From: CAVVYJ01 sp963752495
GTDB lineage: Bacteria > Pseudomonadota > Gammaproteobacteria > Burkholderiales > Methylophilaceae
DNA: 64,000 nt
Assembly: GCA_963752495.1 (NCBI GenBank)
Contig: CAVVYJ010000004.1
Location: 1 to 64,000, forward strand
Direction of reading: 5' to 3'
The translations under genes were made by a program, and so were the position numbers. The notes under the pieces are model-generated. The model made no database searches, had not been told where the DNA came from, and worked only from the letters and a program-made list of their open reading frames with translations. This document shows positions 39,080 to 46,785 of the stretch, one piece after another (positions within the stretch are counted from its first letter, which is position 1; every line of letters begins with the position of its first letter).

Positions 39080-39120
39080 AACAATAAAAATGCCACCATT
39101 CGGGTGGCTTTTTTATTGTT
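39080..39120 (+). terminator. Rho-independent terminator of ssrA
   Basis: GCCACC-ATTCG-GGTGGC with outer pairing of AACAATAAAAA to TTTTTTATTGTT gives a stem of about 17 bases, directly at the tmRNA CCA end. Confidence 0.92.
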
Positions 39121-39444
39121 TGATATGAATAGACGAGCATCGAACCCGCAGGGTTCGACTAAGCAAGCACTGCTTGCTTGGACGCTGAGTGAAATGAAGC
39201 GGTCTTGAGCGTTAGCGAAAGATGGCGGAATCGCCTTGATGCGAGGCTGACACAATCCCGCCTGCTCCACAAGTAGTGGATTGTATTGTTCCCTTTTGGG
39301 CTCTGCTTAGTCTCGTTTTTGGAACGGCTTTGTCTGCGCATATCCCCCAATAAAGATAATTTCCAAATATATTTCTAGGTGGTTAACTTGCAGTTGAGTT
39401 AACAAACGTAGACAATCACCCAAGTAAATTCGACTTGGCTAGAT
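39121..39444. other. Gene-free stretch with tandem palindromes and an ssrA-like attachment remnant
   Basis: No credible ORF. It holds TCGAACCC-GCA-GGGTTCGA (39140-39158) and AAGCAAGCA-C-TGCTTGCTT (39161-39179) side by side, then a copy of the last bases of ssrA (39256-39270), then about 170 AT-rich bases up to the Mrr-like gene. It looks like the scar of an integrated element or a small intergenic mobile repeat; no integrase remains. Confidence 0.5.
39256..39270 (+). repeat. Direct repeat of the ssrA 3' end (candidate att site)
   Basis: TCCCGCCTGCTCCAC is identical to 39063-39077 inside the tmRNA T-arm/acceptor end, 193 bases upstream. Tyrosine-recombinase elements commonly integrate at this part of ssrA and leave such copies. 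Confidence 0.6.
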
Positions 39445-40329
39445 ATGGCTAGAAGAAATAAAAAACAATCACATTTAGATATTGTTCTGGCTGGAAACTG
39501 GAAAGTATCAGCTTTTTATGCGCTATCTGTGTTTCTAGTAATCTTCGTTATCTTTCCTGCGTTTAATAATCCATTTCTCAATACCTTTAGTGTGTCCTTA
39601 AGGCCTTTTGGGCTGATTGTAATCGGCGTGTTGCTTGTAATATCAGCATTCAAGTTTTTTAACCAAAAGCGTTTAATAAATAGAGCTGAATTAAGCACAA
39701 ATGCGTCTGATGACGGTAATCTAGATCAAGATATCGTTTCACCATTCGCTAAAACTACTCTGACAGAGTATTTATCTCGGCCAACAAGCTGGTCACTAAA
39801 GTTACTTCAAGAAATTGAATGGAAACGGTTTGAAGATCTATCAACAGCTTATTATTTAGAGAAGGGGATTCTTGCTAAAACTACTTCACTAGGGGCGGAT
39901 GGTGGGATTGATATTAAGCTGTATCAAGATGGTGCCGAAAGCGCAACTTCATTAGTGCAATGCAAGGCCTGGAATAATCGGCAAGTTGGGGTTAAAGAGA
40001 TACGAGAGTTTCTTGGCGTTTTAACACATGAAAAAGTCGCCAAAGGCTTCTATATGACGTCAGGTGGGTTTACTGATGATGCAAAAGAAACAGCCAAAGC
40101 TAATAAAATTATCCTCATTTCAGGTGAAATGTTTCTTGAAATGATTATGAGGTTGCCACAAATATCACAAAAGAAACTCTTGCAACTGGCGATTGCTGGC
40201 GACTATAAAACGCCTTCTTGTTCTGCATGTGGTGTAAAAATGGTTAAAAGAAGCGGTAAGAAAGGGGAGTTCTGGGGGTGTAAGAATTATCCGAAGTGCC
40301 GTCAAACTATGCACTTAAAAGCATCCTAA
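39445..40329 (+). CDS. Membrane-anchored Mrr-type restriction endonuclease-like protein with zinc ribbon
   Basis: Protein of 294 residues. Two N-terminal membrane helices (about 20-42 and 50-73) are followed by an Mrr-type PD-(D/E)XK domain (about 110-230): EWKRFEDLSTAYYLEKG, SLGADGGIDIKLYQDG (catalytic Asp), SLVQCKAW (QxK) and GFYMTSGGFTDDAKETA. The end carries a topoisomerase-type zinc ribbon CSACGVKMVKRS...FWGCKNYPKC with four Cys. Mrr homologues cleave modified or otherwise foreign DNA; this membrane-tethered architecture is known but poorly studied. It lies just beyond the putative att remnant at ssrA, which suggests it was acquired with an island. Its target is unknown. Confidence 0.83.
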   Translation: MARRNKKQSHLDIVLAGNWKVSAFYALSVFLVIFVIFPAFNNPFLNTFSVSLRPFGLIVIGVLLVISAFKFFNQKRLINRAELSTNASDDGNLDQDIVSPFAKTTLTEYLSRPTSWSLKLLQEIEWKRFEDLSTAYYLEKGILAKTTSLGADGGIDIKLYQDGAESATSLVQCKAWNNRQVGVKEIREFLGVLTHEKVAKGFYMTSGGFTDDAKETAKANKIILISGEMFLEMIMRLPQISQKKLLQLAIAGDYKTPSCSACGVKMVKRSGKKGEFWGCKNYPKCRQTMHLKAS

Positions 40330-40352
40330 GTCGTTTTCAACAAAAATACTGG

Positions 40353-40778
40353 CTAAGCCTCACCTAATTGTCGTTTGGTCTGCGCGATGATTTCATCTGC
40401 TGTGGCGCTGTCATAGAACAAGCCTGAACTTTTTGCTATCACGCGCATACGTGTTGTGTTTGGGCTGATGGGTTCGATTTGTATTTCTATTTTTCGCTCA
40501 TCAGTTTTGGCTGTAATGATTCGTACATTCTTTTTATCCGGCTTGCCTTCAGAAACCACCTTAATTTTCATCCGCCCAAGCGCGCTAATAGTGGCTGTTT
40601 TAACTTTGGGTGCGGTAGTGGTGAATGTGCGGTAAGTAATGCCGTTGATGGTGTGACTGATGGCAGCAGAGCCACCCATGCCTGCGGCTGTGGTAGCCGC
40701 CGCCACACAGCCAGCTAGATTGCTGGCTAAGAGCATTATTAGTGCAAACCCCCAATATTTTTTAAGCACAAACATCAT
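40353..40778 (-). CDS. DUF3568 family lipoprotein
   Basis: Protein of 141 residues with a lipobox in the signal peptide (LASNLAGC at about 18-25). The domain with GITYRTFTTTAPKVKTATISALGRMKIKVV and ERKIEIQIEPISPNTTRMRV matches small DUF3568 lipoproteins; function unknown. It ends 24 bases from the convergent Mrr-like gene and is divergent from the ArsR cluster. Confidence 0.82.
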   Translation of the reverse strand: MMFVLKKYWGFALIMLLASNLAGCVAAATTAAGMGGSAAISHTINGITYRTFTTTAPKVKTATISALGRMKIKVVSEGKPDKKNVRIITAKTDERKIEIQIEPISPNTTRMRVIAKSSGLFYDSATADEIIAQTKRQLGEA

Positions 40779-40894
40779 CTCCGGCTCTTTTTACGAGTAG
40801 GTAACATGTAGATTGACTAGTTTTATTTTAAACGTCAATCAAAAAGTTATATAAACCATATCTCTTATATCAATCACTATTTTTTGTTGCGTAC

Positions 40895-40952
40895 TTGACA
40901 CAAAGTTTACGAAAGCGTATAAAACCATTTAGTTAATTAACCTAATGGTTTT
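40895..40952 (+). promoter_or_regulatory. Sigma-70 promoter with 32-base palindromic operator for the ArsR-type repressor
   Basis: TTGACA (40895-40900), exactly 17 bases, TATAAA (40918-40923). Overlapping the end of the -10 box and covering the start site is a palindrome at 40921-40952: arms AAAACCATT and AATGGTTTT around the centre GTTAATTAAC, with two mismatched positions. The position fits autorepression by the regulator encoded 7 bases downstream. Confidence 0.8.
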
Positions 40953-40958
40953 ATATTA

Positions 40959-41300
40959 ATGACACCCAATCAACTCAATGCTACATTTTCTGCACTTGCC
41001 GACCCCACACGTAGGGCAATATTGGCGCGCCTTGCGGCGGGAGAGGCTTCTGTTAACGAGCTTGCAGAACCTTTCGATATGAGCCTACCCGCCGTAACCA
41101 AACATCTTAAAGTGTTGCAACGCGCGGGTTTGATTTCGCAAAGCCGTTTGGCGCAACAGCGCCCTTGCAAGCTAGAAGCCGCGCCGTTGCAAGAAGCGGT
41201 GAACTGGATTGAGCAATACCGCCAGTTTTGGGAGCAGCGCTTAGACCAGCTCGATAGTTATCTTAAAACTTTACAAGCGCAGGAGAAAAACAATGAATAA
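40959..41300 (+). CDS. ArsR/SmtB-family transcriptional regulator
   Basis: Winged-helix repressor of 113 residues. ALADPTRRAILARLAAGEAS and SLPAVTKHLKVLQRAGLISQSR are the DNA-binding core. It lacks the Cys-rich metal site of ArsR; the LEAAPLQEAVNWIEQYRQFWEQRLDQL tail (quoted in parts) is typical of regulators coupled to AHSA1/SRPBCC proteins. It overlaps the next gene by eight bases. There is no obvious Shine-Dalgarno sequence; the palindromic operator fills the leader. Confidence 0.93.
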   Translation: MTPNQLNATFSALADPTRRAILARLAAGEASVNELAEPFDMSLPAVTKHLKVLQRAGLISQSRLAQQRPCKLEAAPLQEAVNWIEQYRQFWEQRLDQLDSYLKTLQAQEKNNE

Positions 41301-41745
41301 TAACGACCGAGAAGTTATTATCACGCGTGTGCTCGCCGCACCTCGTGAACTCGTCTGGAAGGCGATGACCGACCCTAAGCATATCGTCAATTACTGGGGA
41401 CCGAATGGTTTTACGACGACGATTGAAAGCATGGATTTACGGATCAATGGCGAGTGGTGGTACACCATGATAGGTCCGGATGGTACGTGCTATCCAAATC
41501 ACTCAGTGTTTAAAGAAATTGTGCCTCTTTCAAAGTTGGTATACGACCATGGCGATGGCGAGCGCATCTGGTTTGAGCAAACCATTACCCTGCAAGATGT
41601 TGAAGGCGGCACTTTGGTAACACTACGTCATCTATTCCCCAGCAAAGAAGAACGCGATTTGGTGGTGGAGAAATACGGCGCCATTGAGGGCGGCAAACAA
41701 CATTTGGCAAAACTCGAAACTTACATTAAGGAGAAATTAGCATGA
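41293..41745 (+). CDS. AHSA1/SRPBCC-domain protein
   Basis: Protein of 150 residues with the START-like hydrophobic-cavity fold: VITRVLAAPRELVWKAMTDP, NYWGPNGFTTTIESMDLR, EWWYTMIGPDG and a C-terminal helix (GGKQHLAKLETYIKEKL). Overlaps both neighbours (8 bases with arsR, ATGA with the next gene), so it belongs to the ArsR operon. The ligand is unknown. Confidence 0.92.
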   Translation: MNNNDREVIITRVLAAPRELVWKAMTDPKHIVNYWGPNGFTTTIESMDLRINGEWWYTMIGPDGTCYPNHSVFKEIVPLSKLVYDHGDGERIWFEQTITLQDVEGGTLVTLRHLFPSKEERDLVVEKYGAIEGGKQHLAKLETYIKEKLA

Positions 41746-42248
41746 GCAAACCACAAATTAACCCCGAGCTAGACCTTTATTTTGAGCGCATTGTAGATGT
41801 GCCGCCTGAACTGGTTTGGAAAGCGTGGACAGTACCCGAGCATATGCTGCCGTGGTTTTGCCCACTGCCTTGGAAAACCGTGGAAGTCGAGGTGGATTTG
41901 CGACCGGGCGGCAAGTTTTACACGGTGATGCAATCACCAGAAGGGCAAAAATTTCCCAGTATGGGGTGCTATTTGGAAATTGTGGAAAATTCTCGCCTTA
42001 CCTGGACAAACGCGCTAGCGCCTGGTTTTCGCCCTGTGCCAGAGCCGGAAACTCAACCTGGCCACGAATGCGCAGAATTTTTGTTTACCGCGACGATTAT
42101 GTTGGAAAAACACGGCAATGGCACAAAATATGCCGCACTTGCCAAACACCGCGACAAAGCAGCCAAAGTGAGACACGCGGAAATGGGTTTTGAAGATGGC
42201 TGGGGAACCTGTCTTGATCAGTTGGTTGCAATGGTGAAAACTTGGTAA
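41742..42248 (+). CDS. Second AHSA1/SRPBCC-domain protein
   Basis: Protein of 168 residues: LYFERIVDVPPELVWKAWTV, MLPWFCPLPWKTVEVEVDLR, GGKFYTVMQSPEG and DGWGTCLDQLVAMVKTW. It is related to, but clearly diverged from, the previous protein. Coupled by an ATGA overlap. Such proteins are often encoded with ArsR-type regulators; substrate or partner unknown. Confidence 0.92.
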   Translation: MSKPQINPELDLYFERIVDVPPELVWKAWTVPEHMLPWFCPLPWKTVEVEVDLRPGGKFYTVMQSPEGQKFPSMGCYLEIVENSRLTWTNALAPGFRPVPEPETQPGHECAEFLFTATIMLEKHGNGTKYAALAKHRDKAAKVRHAEMGFEDGWGTCLDQLVAMVKTW

Positions 42249-42358
42249 AAATGACGTTTTCGGATATGCTCAAACATCCTCAATGGATATTGGCTATCCA
42301 GAGCTATTTATATAAAATTATTTAAGTGGAATTTGATCAAATAAAATAGGAGAACGCG

Positions 42359-42886
42359 ATGTGGAGATTAATTGTTATTCTTGTTTTACTGGTAATTGCT
42401 GTTTTACTTATTTATGCATCAACCCGTCCAAGTACTTTTAGAACACAACGATCCACCAGTATCAAAGCCTCTGCCGACAAGATTTTTGCCATTATTAATG
42501 ATCACATCAACTGGGCATCTTGGTCGCCTTGGCAAAAGCTCGACCCAAATATGCAAAGTACCATTAGCACACCAAGTAGCGGCGTCGGTGCTACCTATGA
42601 ATGGATAGGCAATAGCAAGGCGGGTGCAGGGCGTGTAACCATCATTGAAAGCCTGTCACCATCCAAAATCAGGTCGCATCTGGAAATGTTTAAACCATTT
42701 AAAGCGGAAAATAGTGTGGAATTTACGCTAGAACAGTTGGGCGATAGCACAAACGTTACTTGGGAAATGTCTGGTAGGCAAAACCTGATGATGAAGGTAA
42801 TGGGAATATTTGTTAATTGTAACGATATGGTGGGTAAAGATTTTGAAGCAGGGCTGGCAAATTTGAAGACGATTGCAGAAAAATAG
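42359..42886 (+). CDS. Membrane-anchored SRPBCC (polyketide-cyclase-like) protein
   Basis: Protein of 175 residues with an N-terminal membrane helix (LIVILVLLVIAVLLIYAS) and a START-like domain (RSTSIKASADKIFAIINDH, WASWSPWQKLDP, GATYEWIGN, VEFTLEQLGDSTNVTWEMSG). It lies 110 bases after the previous gene, with AGGAG before the start, and may be an outlying member of the ArsR group. Function unknown. Confidence 0.88.
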   Translation: MWRLIVILVLLVIAVLLIYASTRPSTFRTQRSTSIKASADKIFAIINDHINWASWSPWQKLDPNMQSTISTPSSGVGATYEWIGNSKAGAGRVTIIESLSPSKIRSHLEMFKPFKAENSVEFTLEQLGDSTNVTWEMSGRQNLMMKVMGIFVNCNDMVGKDFEAGLANLKTIAEK

Positions 42887-42896
42887 GCGTTAATCT

Positions 42897-43526
42897 TTAA
42901 TGTAAGCAATCTTTCCAAAAGTAATAGAATTCGCGCACAACCACCAAAAATAGTTGTTTGATTTTTTCAATTTTAAATAACGGTAAGGTAATGTCTACCG
43001 CCATGCGATAGGTTTTATTGTTTTTTTCTGGCGCATCTCTTAGCCGCAGCAATATGATTTTTGCCATTTTAATGCGCGTATCAATCACCAAGTCATCCGC
43101 ACCACGGTTTTGCAGCGATTTTGTGTATGATTTCAAGGCGTTGCTTTCACCTTTGTTGAACACTTCACTGTCTAAGGTTTTAGTAAGTGTATCTAACGAG
43201 GTCGATAATGGTCTCCATTTAATGGATTGAATATCAAAGCCAAAATGCAAGTCAAAAGCGGCAATCGCTTTAATATCGCTTATCCAAAATGGATAAAACT
43301 CCCGCGCAGTGTTTTGGCACTCCAATTTATCGATGAGCGATACGGTTTCGAGCGCCTTATCCAAAGCCAGCCCATAATTTGCACGTTCTAACGCTTGGCC
43401 AGCAAGATGTTCTGCGAGCCTATCTAAAAATAATGAGCGCTTGTAAAGCATGCCACTCGCCGCGCCTTTGTTTTGCAAAAGCTTTAAATAGGCATTGATA
43501 GCCTCTTTTTCACGGTTATTTTTCAT
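42897..43526 (-). CDS. Uncharacterised protein, paralogue of the product at 62760
   Basis: Protein of 209 residues that I do not recognise. It is mostly helical and charged, without signal peptide. Shared pattern with the second copy: EKEAINAYLKLLQNKGA versus EKALNAYIKFLQGKNV, REFYPFWISDIKAIA versus REFFPFWMNDVKMIA, KIILLRLRDAPEKNNKTYRM versus KLVLLRLRDIPIKNNVSYRM, and VVREFYYFW versus AVREFFYIW. The two form a family with a conserved REF(Y/F)PFW element in the first half and a repeat of RLRD...YRMAV..TLPLF in the second. Convergent with the SRPBCC gene. No function can be given. Confidence 0.8.
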   Translation of the reverse strand: MKNNREKEAINAYLKLLQNKGAASGMLYKRSLFLDRLAEHLAGQALERANYGLALDKALETVSLIDKLECQNTAREFYPFWISDIKAIAAFDLHFGFDIQSIKWRPLSTSLDTLTKTLDSEVFNKGESNALKSYTKSLQNRGADDLVIDTRIKMAKIILLRLRDAPEKNNKTYRMAVDITLPLFKIEKIKQLFLVVVREFYYFWKDCLH

Positions 43527-43756
43527 ATGTTATGTGGTCAAGAAAGAAGTGATGCTCAGCTGTGTTATGGGGACTAGAACATTTTATTTGGAATCAATCA
43601 ATTTTAATGTAACAAATAAGGCAGCAAAAGTATGACTGCTCCGCACTTTAAAAAAACTCGCGTCAAGGATAATTAGGTTGTGGAATGGCTGAGGCTGCAT
43701 ATGGCAGAAACCTTAACTATTTAATTTGACAAAGTTTTGCGGGTGCTGGAGTTTTG

Positions 43757-45085
43757 ATGAATAAAATATTTGCAATTTCGCTATTATTTTTTGCTGCTAT
43801 CGCCAATAGCCACGCGGCACAATGGGTGAAATTGCAAGACAATAATGGCGCAAAGCTGATGCTGGACAAGCAATCGGTTTTGGAAGTGGATAAGCTCAAA
43901 AGAGCATGGATTAAAATCGCCTATAAAACACCACAAACCAATATTGAGGTAGCCGAAAAAACCTATAACTTATCTAAATTGCTTTGGTTTTTTGATTGCA
44001 CAACGCAAAAAGCAGCCACTTCTCAGGTGTTCCAGTTTTCTAACGATGAGCTGATTTATTCTGCGGCAGTAGATTCTAAAATGGCTAAATTTATAGAACC
44101 AGTACCAGAGACGGAGATTGATGTCGCCATGCGCTATGTATGCGGTGTAAATGTGCCAACCGAAGTTGCTGAAGAGAAGCCTGCAACTGAGCCAGTTAAA
44201 GTTGTCAAACCAGAGCAGCCTAAATCTGAAGTTGAAGCTGAAACTGAAGCAAAAGAGCCTAAAACTGATAAGAAAGGGACTGCTGCCGAGAAGCCTGCGC
44301 TCAGCAAGGCGAAGGTTGTAGAAGCACTAACATCTGCGGCGACAAAATCTGAAAAAATTGCGATTAAACCCGTGGTCGAAACCAAACCCAAGCCAGAAGT
44401 TAAATCTGCTGGTAATAAACACTGGACTTATGAAGGTAAGGAAGGTCCGGAGTTTTGGGGAAAACTTAGCTCGGATTATATGTCCTGTGATTTAGGACGT
44501 AATCAATCGCCAATCAACATCGATAAAACTGTGCAGGCGGTATTAAAGCCGCTTAAGACTTTTCAGCGGTTTCCAGCCAGCGATGTCGTCAATAATGGGC
44601 ACACCATTCAGGTTAATTTCAAGCCTGGTAACATGGTGGTGCTAGACACGGTGCTTTACCACCTGCGCCAAATGCACTTTCATTCACCTAGCGAGAATAC
44701 GATTCGCGGCAAATCTTACCCGCTAGAAGCGCATTTTGTGCACGAAGACGCAAAAGGAAATTTAACGGTGGTGGCGGTCATGTTTGAAGAAGGCAAAGCG
44801 AATGATGCGCTCACTAGGGTTTGGCAACAAATGTCTGCTGAACTCAATATTCCAAGCCCATTAAAAAGTCGCGTAGTGCCAAGTGAGCTTTCGCCACAAA
44901 GTAGCGGCTACTATCGTTATAGCGGCTCTTTAACAACGCCACCCTGCAGTGAAGGCGTGAGTTGGATTGTGATGAAAACGCCTATGACAGCATCTAAAAC
45001 ACAGATTGATGCGTTTAAGAATGTTGTGCACCATGATAATAATCGGCCAGTGCAAGCACTAAACGGCAGAATGATTGTGGAATAG
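43757..45085 (+). CDS. Periplasmic alpha-carbonic anhydrase with N-terminal surface-adhesin-E-like domain
   Basis: Interconverts CO2 and bicarbonate. About 442 residues from ATG 43757 (a TTG at 43754 precedes it). Signal peptide (MNKIFAISLLFFAAIANSHA), then a domain of about 110 residues (WVKLQDNNGAKLMLDKQSV, AWIKIAYKTPQ, KLLWFFDCTTQK) like the adhesin-E/CNP1 family, a Lys/Glu/Pro-rich linker (about 140-220), then a full alpha-CA domain: NQSPINID, zinc histidines in QMHFHSPSEN and EAHFVH, and TTPPCSEGVSW, with Cys in YMSCDLG able to pair with PPCSEG. The fusion and linker are unusual. CO2 supply or pH control during C1 oxidation is an inferred role. Confidence 0.9.
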   Translation: MNKIFAISLLFFAAIANSHAAQWVKLQDNNGAKLMLDKQSVLEVDKLKRAWIKIAYKTPQTNIEVAEKTYNLSKLLWFFDCTTQKAATSQVFQFSNDELIYSAAVDSKMAKFIEPVPETEIDVAMRYVCGVNVPTEVAEEKPATEPVKVVKPEQPKSEVEAETEAKEPKTDKKGTAAEKPALSKAKVVEALTSAATKSEKIAIKPVVETKPKPEVKSAGNKHWTYEGKEGPEFWGKLSSDYMSCDLGRNQSPINIDKTVQAVLKPLKTFQRFPASDVVNNGHTIQVNFKPGNMVVLDTVLYHLRQMHFHSPSENTIRGKSYPLEAHFVHEDAKGNLTVVAVMFEEGKANDALTRVWQQMSAELNIPSPLKSRVVPSELSPQSSGYYRYSGSLTTPPCSEGVSWIVMKTPMTASKTQIDAFKNVVHHDNNRPVQALNGRMIVE

Positions 45086-45090
45086 GTCAG

Positions 45091-46050
45091 CTAAAGGTTA
45101 GTGAGCTTTAGTTGCTTTTTGCCAATATGATTTTCGCCGCGCTGCTTTGCCAAAATCACTTGCTTTTGACGTTCTGTTAAGCTGCGCTTCTTTTCTTCCG
45201 TTAGGCTGTCGTAGCAGTGCGGGCACGATATTCCTGGTGTGTACTCCGGGCTTTGCAATTCTTCAGGGGAAAGCGGCATGCGACAGGCGAAGCATTGATC
45301 AAACTCGCCCACTTCCAAGCCGTGTTTAACTGCTACTCGCTGGTCAAATACAAAGCACTCACCTTGCCACAAGCTTTCTTCTTGTGGCACGGTCTCCAGA
45401 TATTTCAGTATTCCACCTTCCAGATGGTAGACCTCTTCAAATCCTTGCATTTTCATAAAGCTGGATGCTTTTTCACAACGAATACCACCTGTGCAAAACA
45501 TCGCTACTTTTTTATGTTTGTTAGTATCAAGGTTATCCGCGACAAATTTTGGGAATTCTCTAAAAGTGTTGGTTTTAGGGTCAACTGCGCCCTTAAATGT
45601 GCCAATGTGTACCTCGTAGTCATTGCGCGTGTCGAGTAAAATGACCTCCGGGTCGCTGATGAGCGCGTTCCAGTCTTCAGGCTTAACATACGTGCCAACT
45701 GATTGATTGGGATCTACTTCGGGCAAGCCCATAGTGACGATTTCTTTTTTGAGCTTCACTTTCATGCGGTAGAACGGGTGTTCGTCTGCATAGGATTCTT
45801 TGTGCTCAAGATTTGAAAATTTACCTGCAAAAACAGGGTCAGTGCGTAGGTAGTTCAAAACAGCCTGAATGTCTTCAGGTAGGCCGGCAATTGTACCGTT
45901 AATGCCCTCTAGTGCGAGCAATAAAGTTCCTTTGATATTGTAGCGCTCGCATGCCTCTAGAATAGGCGCTTGCAGACTATTGTAATCTGGCAGGCTAACA
46001 AATTTATAAAGTGCAGCTGTGAGGTATTTTCCAAGATGTATTTGTGGCAT
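45091..46050 (-). CDS. trhO: tRNA uridine(34) hydroxylase TrhO (rhodanese family)
   Basis: Oxygen-dependent hydroxylase that forms ho5U34 in some tRNAs. It has 319 residues. The N-terminal domain has ALEGINGTIAGLPEDIQAVL, the rhodanese domain LLDTRNDYEVHIGTFKGA and catalytic Cys in FCTGGIRCEKASSFM, and the C-terminal zinc-binding region CFACRMPLSPEE...CPHCYDSL. The frame is intact. It ends five bases from the convergent carbonic anhydrase gene. Confidence 0.95.
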   Translation of the reverse strand: MPQIHLGKYLTAALYKFVSLPDYNSLQAPILEACERYNIKGTLLLALEGINGTIAGLPEDIQAVLNYLRTDPVFAGKFSNLEHKESYADEHPFYRMKVKLKKEIVTMGLPEVDPNQSVGTYVKPEDWNALISDPEVILLDTRNDYEVHIGTFKGAVDPKTNTFREFPKFVADNLDTNKHKKVAMFCTGGIRCEKASSFMKMQGFEEVYHLEGGILKYLETVPQEESLWQGECFVFDQRVAVKHGLEVGEFDQCFACRMPLSPEELQSPEYTPGISCPHCYDSLTEEKKRSLTERQKQVILAKQRGENHIGKKQLKLTNL

Positions 46051-46112
46051 GGTCTTACATATTTCAATAGCAAAGTATCATTTTAACACTTTGCTTTGAT
46101 GCGTAAAAGTGG

Positions 46113-46785
46113 TTACTTCAGCACGAGAATCTCGCCCCTGCCATTAACGCCCAAATCGCCCGCAAAACGCTCCACACGGTTGGTTGCGATTGCAGCCGAA
46201 TTTTTTGCTCAAGGGTGAAATTGCTTTAAATAGCAGACTTAAATAAGGCAAAGTGTGCATGCCGCAGCTTTGAATCGTTGCGTGCAATGAGGGCTCTTTG
46301 GTGACCAAAATTGTGCCGCGTCGCATGGCAAAGCCGGTATGAGTGCCAGTATTGCCCAATACGCCAATCGTACCTGCAATCATGCGGCTGGCGGCATAAT
46401 GTCCTACAGAACCTTCAACTAGTATGATTCCACGGCGCATCTTATCGCCTACGCGATCTCCCGCGTTGCCTTGGCAAACAATCACGCCGTTTTGCATGTT
46501 GGCGCCTAAAAAGTCGCCTACATTACCTTCAATAGTGATTTGACCTTGTTTCATCTCGTGGCCTATATAGTCGAGTTGTGAGCCCGCGTTTTTGAAAACG
46601 ATAGAATTGCAATCATTTCCAGAAATTTTAAAATAATCAGTCACTTGTGCAGAGTTTTTATGTTTTCCAAGTTTGAGTTTGCCAATTTGTTCAAGCGACA
46701 AACCTTGTAAATGTTTTGGCGTGAGTTGGCTACAATCAAGTTTTGATTGCGGGGTTACCTTAAGCGTAAAAGTGAGTGCGGTCAT
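46113..46785 (-). CDS. fhcC: Formyltransferase/hydrolase complex subunit C (one frameshift)
   Basis: Subunit of the complex that turns formyl-H4MPT into formate through formyl-methanofuran; homologous to FwdC/FmdC and the glutamate synthase alpha-subunit C-terminal domain. About 224 residues. The repeated G-x-x-G helix motif is visible (IEGNVGDFLGANMQNGVI, CQGNAGDRVGDKMRRGII, VEGSVGHYAASRM). Near 46198 one surplus G shifts the frame; corrected, the end reads ATNRVERFAGDLGVNGRG and stops at 46113-46115. Its ATG overlaps the fhcD stop. Last gene of fhcBADC. Confidence 0.93.

Noticed and set aside
39140..39179. CRISPR-like repeat
   Set aside because: Only two different palindromes, no spacer periodicity and no cas genes.
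38950..39270. Minus-strand ORF of 106 codons across the tmRNA end
   Set aside because: It is antisense to ssrA and its terminator. The GGNRTRV-type peptide is the well-known false translation of tRNA-like 3' ends.
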